36,363 nucleotides of DNA from a virus, in IMG/VR virus record IMGVR_UViG_3300028400_000019, positions 1-36,363 of that record. The stretch is one strand, 5' to 3'. The position numbers and the translations under genes are program-made. How positions within the stretch are numbered: position 1 is the stretch's first letter; each line of letters starts with the position of its first letter. Shown piece after piece: positions 7,113 to 17,100 of the stretch. The notes below the pieces were generated by a model. It was not told where the DNA came from and searched no databases. It saw only the letters and a list, made by a program, of their open reading frames with translations.

Positions 7113-7759
7113 CACCCCACGTCCCTCCTCGGGCCGGCCCACTCCCCGGTGACCACGGCCCACTCCTGTGCGCCAGGTTCCACCATGTCCAGCATGTCGC
7201 GGCCCACCTTGCGCACAACGGCCTCACCACACTCGTCCCCTGGTGCGTCCTCGAACTCGCCGGCGTTCCCGGCCGCCGGCGAGCGCCGCCGGGCACAGTT
7301 GCGCAGCTCCCAGGCCGTTGCGTCCGGGAGGTACACCACCTCCAGGTCCGAGCCGGGGCGGGCCGACAACTTGACGCGCGGCCTCGACAGCCGCACACGC
7401 GGGCGCGGCCACACGTGCAGCGTCTCCCCGTCGAACTCACGGTCACCGTCGCGCAGTCGGAAGTCAAGCACCTCGATCACCTCGGGCGCCGCCGTCTCCG
7501 GGTCCGCCCCGTAACAGCCACACAGCGCGAGCCACACCCTCCCGTACACCCACGCCACCTGCTCCGCCAGCGCTTCAGCGTCTGCCCGATCATAGCCGGG
7601 AGCCACCCGCACCAGGATCGGCCCGGCCGGCGTGCTCATCACCCTCTCGAAAGAGGGGCCGCGGCGGCGGCGAGCCCACGCCCACCGCCGCCACAGCCAA
7701 ACGCCAAGGAGGAGGAGTCCTGCGCCAACCGCGAGCCACGCCGTCACCAGCTCGCTCAT
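7112..7759 (-). CDS. Membrane-anchored protein of the lysis cassette, unknown
   Basis: 215 residues. One N-terminal transmembrane segment (about 5-24, VTAWLAVGAGLLLLGVWLW) followed by an Arg/Trp-rich membrane-proximal stretch (RRWAWARRRRG, positive-inside), then a soluble domain of about 175 residues with no family I recognise. By the positive-inside rule the domain may be cytoplasmic. ATGA overlap with the small membrane protein upstream and TGATG overlap with the Rz-like gene downstream place it in the lysis operon. Confidence 0.7.
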   Translation of the reverse strand: MSELVTAWLAVGAGLLLLGVWLWRRWAWARRRRGPSFERVMSTPAGPILVRVAPGYDRADAEALAEQVAWVYGRVWLALCGCYGADPETAAPEVIEVLDFRLRDGDREFDGETLHVWPRPRVRLSRPRVKLSARPGSDLEVVYLPDATAWELRNCARRRSPAAGNAGEFEDAPGDECGEAVVRKVGRDMLDMVEPGAQEWAVVTGEWAGPRRDVG

Positions 7760-7941
7760 GGCGATCTGTCCTTGTCCCTCACCATCTTGCGCGCCTCGTG
7801 CAGCAGGTCGAGCGCCTGTTCAAGCCGCTCACTTGCCATCCTGTGCAGCTCGGCAGCGCGCCGTGTGTTGTTCAGTGTTACCAGCCAGCCGGTCAGCACG
7901 CCGGCCAGGAACGCCACCAGATACCACACCATGCTACCCAT
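7756..7941 (-). CDS. Small single-pass membrane protein
   Basis: 61 residues: a transmembrane helix near the N-terminus (MVWYLVAFLAGVLTGWLVTL) and a short charged helical tail (about 25-61). Start at 7941, with GGAGG seven bases upstream; a TTG further upstream would overlap the previous gene more. Size, topology and position fit an accessory holin or antiholin, but single-pass proteins of this kind are too generic for a firm call. Confidence 0.65.
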   Translation of the reverse strand: MGSMVWYLVAFLAGVLTGWLVTLNNTRRAAELHRMASERLEQALDLLHEARKMVRDKDRSP

Positions 7942-8152
7942 TTCCTCGCCTCCCAACGGCCGCGCCTACAGATTCCACGGCCCGCGCTCCGAGATACGAC
8001 GCCACGGTGACGGTTACCACCGATCCGTAGACGTCACCCGACACCTTGCCGCACCACAGCAGCAGCCCAGCCTCTACCACCACCAGGAGCGCAAACACCA
8101 GTCGGCGCGACGCCCACTTGGTCCACCGATACCCCGCGCTCGAGTCCGCCAC
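7934..8152 (-). CDS. Putative holin
   Basis: 72 residues with two hydrophobic segments (about 18-35, VFALLVVVEAGLLLWC, and about 41-60, VYGSVVTVTVASYLG) separated by a short turn, and charged ends (basic C-terminus GRRGNG). This fits class II holin topology. It starts with GTG, GGAGG five bases upstream, directly after the secreted-protein gene. Its job would be to open the inner membrane so the signal-less M23 endolysin can reach the wall. Confidence 0.6.
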   Translation of the reverse strand: MADSSAGYRWTKWASRRLVFALLVVVEAGLLLWCGKVSGDVYGSVVTVTVASYLGARAVESVGAAVGRRGNG

Positions 8153-8153
8153 G

Positions 8154-8825
8154 TCAGCCTCCAGGACGCACCAACAGCGGCACGGTGGTGCCGTCGTTCG
8201 TGGCGTTGTCCACTACCGAGCACGTTGCCATTGCCACACCACCGCTCACCAGCTCAACGCCGGCCCCCGGGGCCACCCCGAGCACCGCCAGGGCCTCGCC
8301 CGGCGTCAGAAACACCCACGTAGCCCCGACCACGAGCACCGAGTAACTACCACCGGGCGGGTTGTATAGAAGCAGGTTCGCCCGGAACCGTTCAACGTCG
8401 TACTGCGGCACCCTGTACTGTGCGGAATAACTCAGCCCCTCGGCCGGCTCCAGCAGTTGCCCGAAGCCCGGCGGTGACCACGTGCGAGCCCACCCGCTAG
8501 CGTCCCACGGCAGTGTCACTGTCAGCACCCCGGTACTGTCCTCCACGCCGGGTAGATGCTCGCACACCACGTTCGGCGCCCACACGGCCCAATCGGCGGC
8601 GCCCCCCTCGATACTCACCTCGGCGGTCACCGCGTCCACCGAGCCGAACGGCGTGTACCGCAACACCACCGTTTGCGGCCCCGGGTAGGCGCTCGCGTCG
8701 CCCTCCAGGTACAGGTCGGTCCTCCACTGCGCCGAGCACGCGGCGCCCACGAACGTCAGCTCTCCGGCCGGCGCCACCAGCGCCACGGCCAGCACCAGGA
8801 ACAGCACACCCAACACCTGTTTCAC
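8154..8825 (-). CDS. Secreted protein with host-like beta domain
   Basis: 223 residues. Residues 1-20 are a clear Sec signal peptide (MKQVLGVLFLVLAVALVAPA). The mature part has two similar-looking beta-rich halves: TFVGAACSAQWRTDLYL early and FGQLLEPAEGLSYSAQYRVP ... RFRANLLLYNP later. From memory these WRTDL.L.N and FRTNL.L.N patterns recall domains repeated in secreted proteins of Acidobacteria-like bacteria; I could not search. The GTG start overlaps the endolysin stop (GTGA). Its presence in a lysis cassette is odd: it may act in the periplasm or on the cell surface. Confidence 0.7.
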   Translation of the reverse strand: MKQVLGVLFLVLAVALVAPAGELTFVGAACSAQWRTDLYLEGDASAYPGPQTVVLRYTPFGSVDAVTAEVSIEGGAADWAVWAPNVVCEHLPGVEDSTGVLTVTLPWDASGWARTWSPPGFGQLLEPAEGLSYSAQYRVPQYDVERFRANLLLYNPPGGSYSVLVVGATWVFLTPGEALAVLGVAPGAGVELVSGGVAMATCSVVDNATNDGTTVPLLVRPGG

Positions 8826-9316
8826 TCGTCACCTCCCGCCAGCCCGAGCACACCGATTCCGGCCAGTCGGAACAGCAGCCCGGGGTCGATCCATGGGGTC
8901 TCACTCACCGGAAGCCCGTGGCGGCCCAGCAGCACCCTGCCGGAAACGCCAGCCTGCACGTGTACATGGTTCCGCATCACCGGGCCTCCTGGATGAGTAT
9001 ACCGCGCCGCGATATCCTGCGCTACCCCCAGGACGTCACCGGCTCCCACGCGCGCTCCCCCCTCCACCACCGGCCGCACGTAGAACAGCCGCCACCGGAC
9101 GCCGGACTCTGAGAACACATCCACGATTCGGTACTCACGCGAGTCGCTGTACGGGTAGCCGAGCCGGACTGTTCCGCTCTCCGGCGCGAACACGTGGGCG
9201 CCGGGGTCGGCCAGTAGGTCCAGCCCAATGTGTCGGCGCCTACCCCTCGGGGCGCCAAACCGCCCGTCTCCCAGCGCGTCGGACCGCAGCTCCATCGTGG
9301 TCAGAACACGCCTCAT
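8822..9316 (-). CDS. M23-family peptidase, probable endolysin
   Basis: 164 residues. The LytM/M23 zinc-site motifs are present: HxxxD in RRRHIGLDLLADPG (His29, Asp33) and HVH (about 117-119), with APESGTVRLG and GARVGAGDVLG between them as in other family members. It would cleave peptide cross-links of peptidoglycan. There is no signal peptide, so release should depend on a holin. ATG at 9316 overlaps the upstream stop (ATGA). It is a compact catalytic domain without a recognisable wall-binding module. Confidence 0.85.
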   Translation of the reverse strand: MRRVLTTMELRSDALGDGRFGAPRGRRRHIGLDLLADPGAHVFAPESGTVRLGYPYSDSREYRIVDVFSESGVRWRLFYVRPVVEGGARVGAGDVLGVAQDIAARYTHPGGPVMRNHVHVQAGVSGRVLLGRHGLPVSETPWIDPGLLFRLAGIGVLGLAGGDE

Positions 9317-9690
9317 CGCTCACCCCCTCCGGGGTCCGCGAACTGCGTAGCCGCCGGGCGGGAGTGTCCGGATCTCAGCTCCCGCTCCAACACGCGCACC
9401 AGGATCGGCGCGAAGAACTGCGCCAGAATCACCAGGACAGCAACCGGCACGGTCACTTTCACCCACAGCCGGTCCAACCGCGCCGCGACGTCCGCAACAG
9501 CGTGCCGCAGCTCCTCGCGCTCCGCAGCCTCCTCGTCCAGCCGGCGGTGGGCCGCTCGCAGCTTCTCCTCGGCGCGCGCCACGCGCTCGGCGAGCCCCTG
9601 AATCGCGTCGCGGTACAGGTTCAGCACGTCGGCCCGGAGCGCCTGTACCTCGGAACGCAACAGCTCCCACTCGCGCGCATCGCCGGTCAT
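9313..9690 (-). CDS. XhlA-like coiled-coil membrane protein
   Basis: 125 residues: a long coiled coil (about 10-80, LRSEVQALRADVLNLYRDAI ... LRHAVADVAARLDRLW) then one transmembrane helix (about 84-104, VTVPVAVLVILAQFFAPILV) and a hydrophilic tail. This matches the plan of haemolysin XhlA-type proteins that cooperate with holin and endolysin, and it directly precedes the endolysin gene. The start is set at 9690, four bases after GGAGG; an ATG at 9693 overlaps the tail-protein stop and is the alternative. Confidence 0.65.
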   Translation of the reverse strand: MTGDAREWELLRSEVQALRADVLNLYRDAIQGLAERVARAEEKLRAAHRRLDEEAAEREELRHAVADVAARLDRLWVKVTVPVAVLVILAQFFAPILVRVLERELRSGHSRPAATQFADPGGGER

Positions 9691-12335
9691 CATGCCTCCA
9701 CAGCCAGCCAATGCACCGTGCCCGTATCGTCAGACAGCGAGCACGAGCCCGAGTCGTTTACCCTTAGCCTCACCAGTCGCCCATTCAGTGTGGACGCCGT
9801 GGCGTTCGTCAGCAACGCGAGCCGTATTGTCTTGAATCCGACGCCGGTTTGGTAGGCGGCCGCGGCCTCCAGTGACACGCGCGGCGCCGACGTGAAGTCG
9901 TAGGCGCTCAGGTCCACCGAGAACGCCCCGCTAGCCGCCACCGTCCCGCGCGCGATCACCGGCCCCTCGAGGTCCGCGGCGTGTTTCCCGTCCACGGTAT
10001 CGGCGTCCAGGCCGGAACCGGCCCCCTGCCCCTGGTACTCGTGCGTCTTGCCGTCACTCCCGACGGCCAGCAACGCGCCGGCGGCCTGCCCGGTCGTGTC
10101 CACGTCCGCGGCAGCCGCCACCCGGATCAGCACGCCGGCCAGCTCGAATGCCTGCTCAGCACGTGTTAGCGCCGGCCACTCAACACGCCCACCGCGCCCG
10201 GCCGAGAACCAGCGCGGTGTTACGGCGTCCAGTGATGGGGGGTCCGGCACCTGCGGCCCCACGCCGGGGGCGGGGCCGATCCAGGCCACCTCCGCCTCCC
10301 CGGGCACGGTCCCTAGCGGTTCCAGCGCCCAGCCGTAGCGCACCTCGTGCCGCAGCACCGTCGCCGCAGCGTTGGCCGGGTTTGTCCAGGTCCACCGCTC
10401 AACGATTCCTGCGCCGCCAGCCGCGCCGTGCGGGATCACACGCACACGCTTCACGTAAAGGGTCTGGTGCCCGGTCATGTGAGTCGGGCACGTCGGATTC
10501 CCCGCGGCCGCCTGCGCCACGAACTCGAACCGGTGGACGCTTGCCGTCTTGTCCACCTTGATGACAGCCGACACACGCGCCCACGTGGTGTCCGCCCCGA
10601 ACGCCACAGCCCCGCGCGCTTGTTCCACCCCGTCCGCAGTGTACCGCCAATAATACGCCACGGGTTGACAGTACAGGCTCGGGTCACTCGTCTCGAGCGG
10701 GCCGACGCGCGCGACAAACGCCACCTGCACCGCGTCCGCGTCGCCCGGGTCGAAGTCGTGGCCCCAATACCGCTCCTCCGGCGAGCCGTCCGTCCACACC
10801 ATTCCGTCCGGGTTGGTCACCGTGGCCGCGTCCTCGCCGGCGTCGTATCCTCCAGTCATGCCGGAATCGCCGGACCACCCCTCCGACGTGGAACAGTCCG
10901 CCGGAGGAACCAAGGCCAGCCCGTCCAGGTCGCCCACCTCCACGAACGTCTGCACGATGCCCGTGGGGGCCTCCGGCGCCGGCGGGGGCCAGGTCCCGAC
11001 GTCTACCGGCGTGTCCTCCGGCGCCACGACGTCGGTGTAGGCCGCCGGGTCATACTCGTCTGCCACCAGCCGGTAGCGCGCGCCGGCCACGGCCTCCACC
11101 ACCCGCCGCACGCGCACCAGTTGCCTGTCCAGGCCACCCGGGGCCGATATGCGGATCACGTCGCCCGGCAGCAGGTCCGCCGCCGCCGGCCCGACAGTCC
11201 CGTCCCAGGACCATGTCTCCAGGTTCGCCCGGTTGAGCCGCAGCGTCGCCAGCCTCACGGCCTGCGACGTTGCCGTGCAGCCCGGATAGGTCACCAGCTC
11301 TTCCACCGCTTGGTCAGGGTCCACCCCGGGCCACTGCACCACCACCTCGCGCATCTGCCCGTCTGTCGTGTAGTAGCGGGCGCGCACAGCGGTAGGCCGG
11401 CGCGAGGCCGCGGACTCGGATGCCGCCGGCTCCACCACCCATTCGCCGGCCGCAATCTCCGCCCCGGTCTCGGTGGTCTGGCGGTCCTGCACCACGTAGA
11501 GCGTACCGTCGTACTCCACAAGCCTCGCCGCCGCATGCGCCAGCAGGGTCCGGGCGGCCCGTATCGGGTCCCGCTCGGTGATGAGCCCGTTGTACTCGTA
11601 CCGCGTCGTCCCGTCGCTCATCACCTCGTCTGCGTGGTCCGCCGCTGCGGTCCAGCTCGCCAGGTCGATCTGTGACGGGTCCACCGTGCGCGCCCACGGG
11701 TCCCCGGAGGTCAGCACGTGGTAGGCGAGCACGACGGGGTTGGCGCTCGCCACGGTGGCGCCGGTCCTGAAGTCCTCCACCAGCCCGGACACCTCGCCGG
11801 TCACCTTCCACCCACCCATCGCCGTCGTCCCGTCCCCGTTCTCGGACAGTTTCAAGCCGATCAGCACGGCGCCGGGATACGTTGAGAACGGCTCCAGCTC
11901 CGTCACGGTCGGCCACAGCCGCGTCTGCGTAGCCTCCCCGGTCCGCACCTCGTAAGCCGCCACCTCGGCCACGTCGGCTATCGGCGTGCCGTCGATCTGA
12001 ATATCAGACACCGCCGCCACCGGTCCCTCGCACAGCAGCACCGCAGCGTAGATCCAGCCCCCGGCCCGCTGCCAGAACGCCCACCGCCCCGTCACCCTGC
12101 GGGTCCCGCCCACAACCGGCGTCACGGCCCCCAGGGCGCTCTCCGATATCTGCACCTGCCGCGCGTCTCCCGCGTCCTCTTGCCCCCCCGGGGTCGCCGG
12201 TGGCGGGTCATACCCACCGATGACTGGCGGGCGGGACGGTAGCGGCGGGACCACCAGGCCGCTACCGGAGGTCGCGCCGGTCACCTGCGGCGGACCTGTC
12301 GGCGGCAACGACGGATTCGGGCGCTCAGGACTCAC
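9690..12335 (-). CDS. Tail tip host-specificity protein (gpJ-like)
   Basis: 881 residues. After a proline-rich N-terminus (about 1-60) comes the conserved tail-tip region (ALGAVTPVVGGTRRVTGRWA, VLLCEGPVAAVSDIQIDG, GLITERDPIRAARTLLAHA) of the gpJ/phage-tail-protein family. Residues about 485-650 look like a beta-sandwich ligand-binding domain. The last 130 residues resemble a fibre tip: LDADTVDGKHAADL is a short motif common in tail fibres. It should make first contact with the host receptor. The GTG at 12335 is chosen because AGGAGG lies five bases upstream; an earlier GTG overlaps the SD. Confidence 0.83.
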   Translation of the reverse strand: MSPERPNPSLPPTGPPQVTGATSGSGLVVPPLPSRPPVIGGYDPPPATPGGQEDAGDARQVQISESALGAVTPVVGGTRRVTGRWAFWQRAGGWIYAAVLLCEGPVAAVSDIQIDGTPIADVAEVAAYEVRTGEATQTRLWPTVTELEPFSTYPGAVLIGLKLSENGDGTTAMGGWKVTGEVSGLVEDFRTGATVASANPVVLAYHVLTSGDPWARTVDPSQIDLASWTAAADHADEVMSDGTTRYEYNGLITERDPIRAARTLLAHAAARLVEYDGTLYVVQDRQTTETGAEIAAGEWVVEPAASESAASRRPTAVRARYYTTDGQMREVVVQWPGVDPDQAVEELVTYPGCTATSQAVRLATLRLNRANLETWSWDGTVGPAAADLLPGDVIRISAPGGLDRQLVRVRRVVEAVAGARYRLVADEYDPAAYTDVVAPEDTPVDVGTWPPPAPEAPTGIVQTFVEVGDLDGLALVPPADCSTSEGWSGDSGMTGGYDAGEDAATVTNPDGMVWTDGSPEERYWGHDFDPGDADAVQVAFVARVGPLETSDPSLYCQPVAYYWRYTADGVEQARGAVAFGADTTWARVSAVIKVDKTASVHRFEFVAQAAAGNPTCPTHMTGHQTLYVKRVRVIPHGAAGGAGIVERWTWTNPANAAATVLRHEVRYGWALEPLGTVPGEAEVAWIGPAPGVGPQVPDPPSLDAVTPRWFSAGRGGRVEWPALTRAEQAFELAGVLIRVAAAADVDTTGQAAGALLAVGSDGKTHEYQGQGAGSGLDADTVDGKHAADLEGPVIARGTVAASGAFSVDLSAYDFTSAPRVSLEAAAAYQTGVGFKTIRLALLTNATASTLNGRLVRLRVNDSGSCSLSDDTGTVHWLAVEA

Positions 12336-12344
12336 AGCCACCTC

Positions 12345-13412
12345 CTACTCGTACAACGTCGCCGGGACCACCTCCCGGTACTCCAGCGAGACAGTCACGA
12401 TGCCGGCGGGGCTTGTCTCAACACGCGGCTCGGCGTCAGCACCGCGCACAGGCCGGAACGCGACTCCGGTAGCGGTCACCCGTACCAGCTCCCCGTCCGC
12501 CGGCGCCGTCGCCAGCTCGAGCACGCCGTGCGCCGTGCCCGGCGCCCACCACCACCCCGCGTCGCCCCGACTCACACCCAGGCCGCTCACCACCAGCGGC
12601 TCGAGGATCGTCCCGCCGGAGCGCCCACACGTCAGCCGCGCCTTGACGGCGCCTGTCGGCGCGGTCGCCGTCCCGGTCAGGTCGGACCACGCCCCGAGCA
12701 CACCGGTCTCGCTCGCCACCACAGCGGAGCTCAGTACAGCGCCCATGCCGTCCAGCCACTCCACCAGCAGCTCAACCGTGCCCCCCTCCCCCGGGAGCAC
12801 CGAGCCCGCGAACGTGTAGCCCACACCCTCGGATACCGACGCCTCGACAGACACACCGGCCCGGGCCGGCGTCCCGCTCGGCGTCACCAGGTACGCCCGC
12901 GGGCCAACCCTCGACGTGCCGAGCCCGTAGACCATGCTCCCGCCAACGGCGGTGGCGGTGGCCCCGGCCGTCGCGCCCACGCCGGCGTCCCCGGCGTCCA
13001 GCAGATTCGCCGGCTCATCGTGCAGCGTGTAGCCGGTCACCGGCGCCCCGCCCACGCTCACCTCGTGCAGCGTGTAGCCGTCGGCGAGCGGGAGCGGCCA
13101 CGTTCTCCGGGTCCCGTCACCGACGCCCACCAGCCTGTCCACGTGCAGCCGCGCCCGCGGGTCCTGCGCCCACACGTGGCGCAGCTCGCCGCACAAGTAC
13201 CACAGCAGCCACCGCAGCGCCACTGCGGCCTCGGCCTCGGTTTCGCGCACCACGAACTGCACCGTACCGCGCTCCACCGCGTCCTCGTAGGCGGTCCGCG
13301 TGTATTCCACGCCGGACACCGTGCGCGTCATGTCGGTCGGACGCCACGGCGCGCCCCCGCTCCAGGTCAGCCGCGGGAGCAACACCGGCGGCACGCTCAC
13401 GTGAACGCTCAC
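12345..13412 (-). CDS. Minor tail protein with carbohydrate-binding-like domain
   Basis: 355 residues. The first 95 resemble a tail-tip domain (LTWSGGAPWRPTD, EDAVERGTVQFVVRE, LLWYLCGELRHVWAQD). Residues about 165-285 have the pattern of a jelly-roll carbohydrate-binding module (VGYTFAGSVLPGEGGTVEL, then VEWLDGMGAVL, then GAWSDLTGTATAPTGAVKA). The C-terminus is another beta region. It is probably part of the tail tip, touching surface glycans. GTG start in a GTGA overlap with the gpL-like gene, preceded by GGAGGTGAT, a near-full complement of the 16S tail. Confidence 0.72.
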   Translation of the reverse strand: MSVHVSVPPVLLPRLTWSGGAPWRPTDMTRTVSGVEYTRTAYEDAVERGTVQFVVRETEAEAAVALRWLLWYLCGELRHVWAQDPRARLHVDRLVGVGDGTRRTWPLPLADGYTLHEVSVGGAPVTGYTLHDEPANLLDAGDAGVGATAGATATAVGGSMVYGLGTSRVGPRAYLVTPSGTPARAGVSVEASVSEGVGYTFAGSVLPGEGGTVELLVEWLDGMGAVLSSAVVASETGVLGAWSDLTGTATAPTGAVKARLTCGRSGGTILEPLVVSGLGVSRGDAGWWWAPGTAHGVLELATAPADGELVRVTATGVAFRPVRGADAEPRVETSPAGIVTVSLEYREVVPATLYE

Positions 13413-14127
13413 CTAATCACCTCCTCCCACCTATTCAGCTCGTCGAGCACCCGCCAGAACGGGATCGTGGTAGTCCCGCCCCACGCCCCCGGGTCCGGCA
13501 ACGGCCGCGGGTAACCGCCACCGCCAGCGGCCTCGCCGGCGTCGTCTCCACTGTCGTCCAGCGTCACGGTTCCGCCAGCCCCCAGGTCGATCACAGCCCC
13601 GGCCTCCGGCGCGAACCGCAGCCCCCGGAACCGGTCCTCGTTCCCGCGGTCGACGCAGGACTGGTACGTGTGATCGCAGGGGTTCCCGGAGTGCCCGCAC
13701 AGCGCGTCGCCGTACCGCAGCGGGCACGCGCGGCTCTCCACGTGCAGCCCCCACCGGGGCGGAGCACCACGTGGTCGATCCGGGCCGTTATGGTCCCGGC
13801 GGTCTGCCAGGAGCGCGTCTCCGGCCTCAGGAGCACAACGGCCTCGACAGTGCCCCCGCTCAGGCCGGCCACGTAGCACCACGGCGTCACGGTCCGGTCA
13901 ACGTCGCCGATCTCCACCCGCCACTCGGTCCCGCGCTCGCCTATCACCAGGTCGCCGGGCCGGATCGGGCGCGGCGTGAACGTGGAGCCACCGTACCGGT
14001 ACGGGGTCTGCCCAGTACACCAGCGCCTCTGCTCGCCGTTGGCCGCGGTCACGGTCAGCAACAGTTTCACCACGGCCGCGCCGGCGGTCCGCGCCCCGAT
14101 CTGCTCCTGAGTGAGTCCACGCGGCAT
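13409..14127 (-). CDS. gpL-like minor tail protein, needs a -1 frameshift
   Basis: Read as two frames. From ATG 14127 (GGAGG five bases upstream) the first frame encodes 126 good residues (MPRGLTQEQIGARTAG ... ARIDHVVLRPGG). At the G run 13752-13748 the homology continues in the -1 frame: GLHVESRACPLRYGDALCGH, then SGNPCDHTYQSCVDRGNEDR, ending at 13409. The four cysteines followed by RGNxxRFRG are typical of lambda gpL / BR0599-type tail proteins, whose C-terminal domain binds an Fe-S cluster. Reconstructed length is about 239 residues. The shift fits one missing G (sequencing or real mutation) or a non-canonical recoding site. Confidence 0.8.
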
Positions 14128-14141
14128 TGTCGCCTCCACCC

Positions 14142-17100
14142 CTAGCCTAACGCGGGGTTGAGTGATTCCGCAACCGTCCCCACCATCACGTCCAGCAGCG
14201 GCGCCACGCTCCCGCGCACGTTCACGGTGGTGGCAACGGTCGGCGTGGCCCCGGAGCCGCCGGACTGCTCCGCGGCCTCCACCACCGCCTCGCTCCCGGC
14301 ACCGCCGCCTGCGGCGGCAGTCAGGTCGTCCAGCGCCACAGCCAGCCGGGTTGCGGCCGACGCCGCCATGCCCAGGCCGAACGCTGCGCTCGATGCTGCC
14401 GCGCCCATGTCCGTGGTCTGCGTGGTCGCTGCCGCCGCCGCGGCGTTGAAGTCGGCGAACGCCGCCTGTGTGTCCTCCCCGGCCCCTTGGAGCTGGTCTG
14501 CGAACTCCTGCAACGTGTCCAGAATCCCCTGCGTTGCCTCGTCTGCGTACCCCTGCACCTGGTCGTACAACATCGCCAGGTAGTCGGCCGCCGTCATGTC
14601 CGGGGTCGCGCCCGGGAGCATGGACGCCAGATCACCCAGCGGCGCGTACAGGTCCACGCCCATCTGCTCGAAGAGCGCCTGTAGCCGCTGGATGTAGTCA
14701 AACAGCGCGTCTGCCGAGCCGGCGATCTCACTCAGGTCGGCGCTCGATGCGATCACGTCGAGCAGCTCGCCGATCCGGCCGAGAACGTATTCCATCTGCT
14801 CGGCCGGGTCCATTCCGCCCAGCAGCAGGTTCTCCTTGGCGGCCGCCACGCGCTCCGCGATTGACTGGCGCACCTGGTCCACGGCCTGAATCCACTCCAC
14901 GATGGACTGCCCGGCCTCCGCTATCAGTTGCGCGATAGCCTGCACGTCGCCGGCCACCCCGGCGATATCCACCTCGGCGCCCATGCGCGCCTGAAGCAGC
15001 TCGATCTGGTCGAAGATCGAGCCCATATACTCGCCAAACCGCTCCCATTCGCTCGCCCTTGCCGCGGAGGTCAGCTCGCCCCAGCTCACCCCCTGGATCA
15101 CGCGCGCGATCCCTACTGCCGCCTGAATCACTTGCTGCAAGATCTGCACGCGCGCGTCGACGTCGTACATCCCAAGCGTGCGGAATAGGTTGTCTACCCA
15201 CGCTTGCGAGAAGCCGAGATCATAGAATCCCTCGTAAATCGCGCCGGCGACGGCATTCTGCACCTGCCCCGGCAAGTAGTAGCGCAGCAGGTCGTTTATG
15301 GTCCGCTGGAGGTCGTCAGCGGCCGGCGAACCGCTCCAGTTGATGAGCATGTTGCTGAGGTCTGCCAGCGCAAACAGGGAAGCGTCACCAAACGCGGAGA
15401 TAGCGTTCAGGAAGCCCTCCTGCGTCTTGGCGATCACCTGATACACCGCGGCCTGCGTTTGCTGCACGGAGAAGCCGCCCGGGAGGTCGGTCCCGGTCAC
15501 GCTGGCCCCGACGCCGGGCCTCCAGGCCACCTGCACGTTCGGATGCGGCGGGTTCTCCGACCCGCCGAAGATGCCGCCCAGCAACCCGACAATTCCGCCG
15601 ACAATCGCGCCCACGGCGGTCCCGATGCCGGGAACGATCGAGCCGAGCTGTGCGCCGGCCAGGGCGCCGCCGAGTGCCCCCATGAGCGCCCCGCCAGCAC
15701 CACCGGCCTGGTGGCCCGCGAAGGCTATCCCGAGCCCCGCCAGGCCGGCGCCAAGCTTCCCCAGCCCGGTCAGCTTTCCGGCGAATGCGTCTTTGATGAC
15801 TGACGCCAGCTTCTCCGCCAGCCCCTTGAGCCCGCCCATGTTCCCGAGAATCGCATTGTTCAGGACGTCAAACAGCCCCGTGTTCAGGATGTCCGCCAGG
15901 CCGGCAAGCAGCGCGTCGCCGATCTGTGAGCCCAGGTCCCGCACGGCGTCCAGGTCACCGCTCAGCGCGTCGAACACACCCTGCCCGATCAGGCCGGCCA
16001 CGTCCTGGAGCGTGCGGTAGATGCTCTCGGTGGCGTCGTTCAGGCCGCCCAGCTCCTCAACCGTCGGGATCGGCCACGGTGGCAGACCGTCCACGGCGTC
16101 CGCCAGCGCGTCCACGTTGCCCACCAGCTCCCCTGCCTCATCGCCAGCGTCACTGGCGTCGCTCGCCGCGTCTTGCATGGCGCCGGCCAGCGAGTCGGCG
16201 TGGCGCTCCGCTTCTTCCATCGCGCCGGCCAGCAGGTTCGCCTGCTCTTGTGCGTCTTCCGCAGCGTCACCGAACTCGTCGGTGTCACTCGCAGCGGCCT
16301 CGAGCGCCGGCGCCATCGCCTGTAGCGCCTGGATGCCGTCTCTGATCTCCGCCCGTAGGTCCTCTACCTCCTTGCCGGCGCTCTCGGCACCCGTGGCGAG
16401 CCCGTCGGCGGCCTCGGCGGCCCCCTCCGTGTTGTCACTCAGCGCGTCCGCGGCGGCCCCGGCCACCCGGGCCTCCCGCGCCATGCGCACCAGTTGCTCG
16501 TTGGCTCTCAGCAGCGCGGCGGCGTTGTCCTCGTTCCGGTCCCGCAGCGTCTCGACGGTGATGCCCAGGTCCGCCACCGACACGCCAAGCTTATCCATGA
16601 GCCGGCGCGTCGAGTCCACCAGTTGGCGCCACCGCTCCTCACTGGCCGCCACAACACTCGCCATCTCAGCGGTGGAATCCCCGAGCCGTGACGTTGCCTC
16701 CGTCAACCCGGTCACGTCACTGATCCACCGGCCCACCTTCCAGCCGGCATAGGCGGCTCCAACAACAGCCACCGCCGTCGACAGTTTCGACGCCGCCGCC
16801 GCCGCTCCGCCCATCTTCACCACAAGCGTCGACAACAGCCCCGCCAGTTTCCCGCCGACCATGAGCACGGGACCGGCAGCGGCCGCGACAGCGCCCAACG
16901 CCACCACCACGTCCTTGCCGGTGTCACTCAGACCGTCGAACCAGTCGGCGAGCCCACTGACCGCGCCGGCCACGGCCTCCACTACCGGCACCAAGTGCGG
17001 AAGAATCGCGTCCCCCAGCTCGGTCAGCGCCGCCCCCAGCTCGCCCTTCATCCTCGCGGCGGCGCCGGCGGCGGTCTCGTCGAACGCCTCGAAGGCGGCG

